A DNA stretch of 6,445 nucleotides from Chloroflexota bacterium (GTDB lineage: Bacteria; Chloroflexota; Dehalococcoidia; Tepidiformales; Tepidiformaceae). Shown in pieces: positions 5,336 to 6,445 of this stretch. The notes under the pieces are model-generated. The model did no database searches. It saw nothing but the letters and a program-made list of their open reading frames with translations, and was not told the DNA's origin. The stretch lies in the NCBI GenBank assembly GCA_025350285.1, contig JANXYE010000254.1:1-6445 (forward strand), written 5' to 3'. The position numbers and the translations under genes were made by a program. Each line of letters opens with the position of its first letter. Within the stretch, counting starts at the first letter, position 1.

Positions 5336-6445
5336 GCCGTCTCATCATCCGCGGGTCGTCCCGCCTCAACCCATTGCTCATCCAGGTGATCGTCGTTCTG
5401 GGTGGTTCGCTCGCGACCGGGGCGATCGCGTTCTCTGTGCTGGCGAGGGTGTCCGAGTCCGGCAACGCCTCGGTCGATCACTCGCGGGCCGCCCTGCTTA
5501 CAGCTGATATCGAACGGACGGTTGCCGAAATCGACCGGCAGCAAATCCTCCCTTCGCGTGACGCGCCAGCTTCGGCGGCAGTCGGCACGACGCCCGCCCG
5601 GCCGCTGCCCGGTTCGATTTCCGGCGCCTCGGCCGTGCAAGCAGCCGAACTCCTCGGTGAGATCCGCCGCAACGCGACGGACCTCCATCAACTCGTCGGT
5701 TCGCGCGAATCGCTGGAACTCCTCGGCGCTGCCCTCGAAGCACCGGCGGACCTCGCACGATTCCTGCGGACGAGCAACGCAACCGACCTGGACACGCTGG
5801 AACAGCGAATGGATGCCCTCCGCATCGACGCTCGTGCCCTGCGTCCGAAACTGGGCGTCGCCTCGGACCTTGACGCCGCCTCGATTATCTCCCTGGCGGA
5901 GGGCGCCCGGACCGCCATCATCGCCACAACTCTCATCATAGCCGGGACAGCCGGCCTCACCACCTGGCTGTTCGGTCGCCGGCTCACGGCGGCGCTCCGT
6001 CTCGCTCAGGCCGAACAGACCCGGCTCGAAGTAACGAAGGAGACGCTGGAGCGCCGCAACGCCCAGTTCCAGGCGCTGTACCAGGTGGTCACGGAGGTTT
6101 CGGAAAACTTAAGCCTCAAGTACGTGGTGAACACCGCGGTCCACCAGGCGCGGCGACTCGTCTCGGCGGATGAGGTCTCGCTCCGCCTCCTCCGCGGCCA
6201 GGAACTGGTCATCTTCGGCACTTCGGCCGAGGAAGGCGCGCCGGTCCGGGCCGCCGTCCTTCTCGGGACCGGGGCGGTGGGCCGGGCCGCGCGACGGGGC
6301 AAGTCCGTCCGCGTCTCCGACGATGAAACCCACACCCCGCCGGACGCGCCCTTCGATCTGCACAGCGGCGTTATCGTCCCGCTGATCGTGGGCGCCCGCG
6401 TGGTCGGCACTATCGAATGCTGGGCGGCGCGGCCCGCGGCCTTCG
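5332..6445 (+). CDS. Two-TM membrane sensor with extracellular domain, coiled coil and GAF domain, C-terminus beyond the window
   Basis: The frame is open from GTG 5332 to the right edge, 371 residues. Seen: a first membrane segment at about 14-38 (NPLLIQVIVVLGG...), a mostly helical extracytoplasmic region at about 40-190 with an Ala/Pro/Gly-rich linker near 78-100, and a second membrane segment at about 194-214. A charged coiled coil follows at about 218-250 (LAQAEQTRLEVTKETLERRNAQF). From about 256 a GAF domain begins (ENLSLKYVVNTAVHQARRLVSADEVSLRLL, later GAVGRAARRGKSVRVSD and SGVIVPLIVGARVVGTIECW). This layout is typical of histidine kinases, diguanylate cyclases and SpoIIE-type phosphatases. 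The output domain is not in the window, so the enzyme class is undecided. The GTGA overlap with the cupredoxin-like lipoprotein suggests that the lipoprotein presents or binds the signal outside the membrane; that link is inference. Confidence 0.88.
   Translation, partial: MSRLIIRGSSRLNPLLIQVIVVLGGSLATGAIAFSVLARVSESGNASVDHSRAALLTADIERTVAEIDRQQILPSRDAPASAAVGTTPARPLPGSISGASAVQAAELLGEIRRNATDLHQLVGSRESLELLGAALEAPADLARFLRTSNATDLDTLEQRMDALRIDARALRPKLGVASDLDAASIISLAEGARTAIIATTLIIAGTAGLTTWLFGRRLTAALRLAQAEQTRLEVTKETLERRNAQFQALYQVVTEVSENLSLKYVVNTAVHQARRLVSADEVSLRLLRGQELVIFGTSAEEGAPVRAAVLLGTGAVGRAARRGKSVRVSDDETHTPPDAPFDLHSGVIVPLIVGARVVGTIECWAARPAAF

Noticed and set aside
1..6445. CRISPR array, insertion sequence or toxin-antitoxin system
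   Set aside because: No regularly spaced repeats, transposase motifs, terminal inverted repeats with target duplications, or toxin-antitoxin-like gene pairs are visible.

Overview
The window is GC-rich bacterial DNA. A transcription-attenuating threonine T-box leader in front of thrS, a ThrRS without a TGS domain, and a large AfsR/LuxR-type predicted ATPase together suggest Chloroflexota (Thermomicrobia-like) or a high-GC Firmicute. That assignment is inference; no rRNA or other phylogenetic marker is present.

Layout from left to right. (1) 1-1408, minus strand: the N-terminal 469 residues of a STAND/AfsR-type ATPase regulator, cut by the left window edge. (2) 1409-1796: no recognisable gene. 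(3) 1797-1873, minus strand: tRNA-Val(GAC) with an encoded CCA, and a promoter whose -10 lies inside an 8-bp inverted repeat. (4) 1874-2489, plus strand: a divergent promoter and a long thrS leader. The leader holds a threonine T-box riboswitch (specifier ACC, T-box bulge TGGAACC, mutually exclusive antiterminator and terminator). After it comes a 239-nt post-terminator leader with a possible 22-codon ORF and a long-range inverted repeat. (5) 2490-4274: thrS. (6) 4300-4734: a 144-aa unrecognised protein 25 nt downstream, probably co-transcribed with thrS. (7) 4735-4891: intergenic, with a perfect 11-bp-arm hairpin (twin CACGTG) and a perfect 16-bp palindrome. (8) 4892-5335: a small lipoprotein with a cupredoxin-like domain. 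(9) 5332-6445: a two-TM sensor with a coiled coil and a GAF domain, overlapping the lipoprotein gene by GTGA and cut by the right window edge.

Two functional units stand out. The first is a translation unit in which uncharged tRNA-Thr is expected to switch on thrS and its small partner. The second is a putative envelope-sensing unit: a surface-anchored cupredoxin-like lipoprotein translationally coupled to a membrane sensor, with palindromic operator-like DNA upstream. The second unit is the best candidate for something undescribed, but its output domain lies outside the window.
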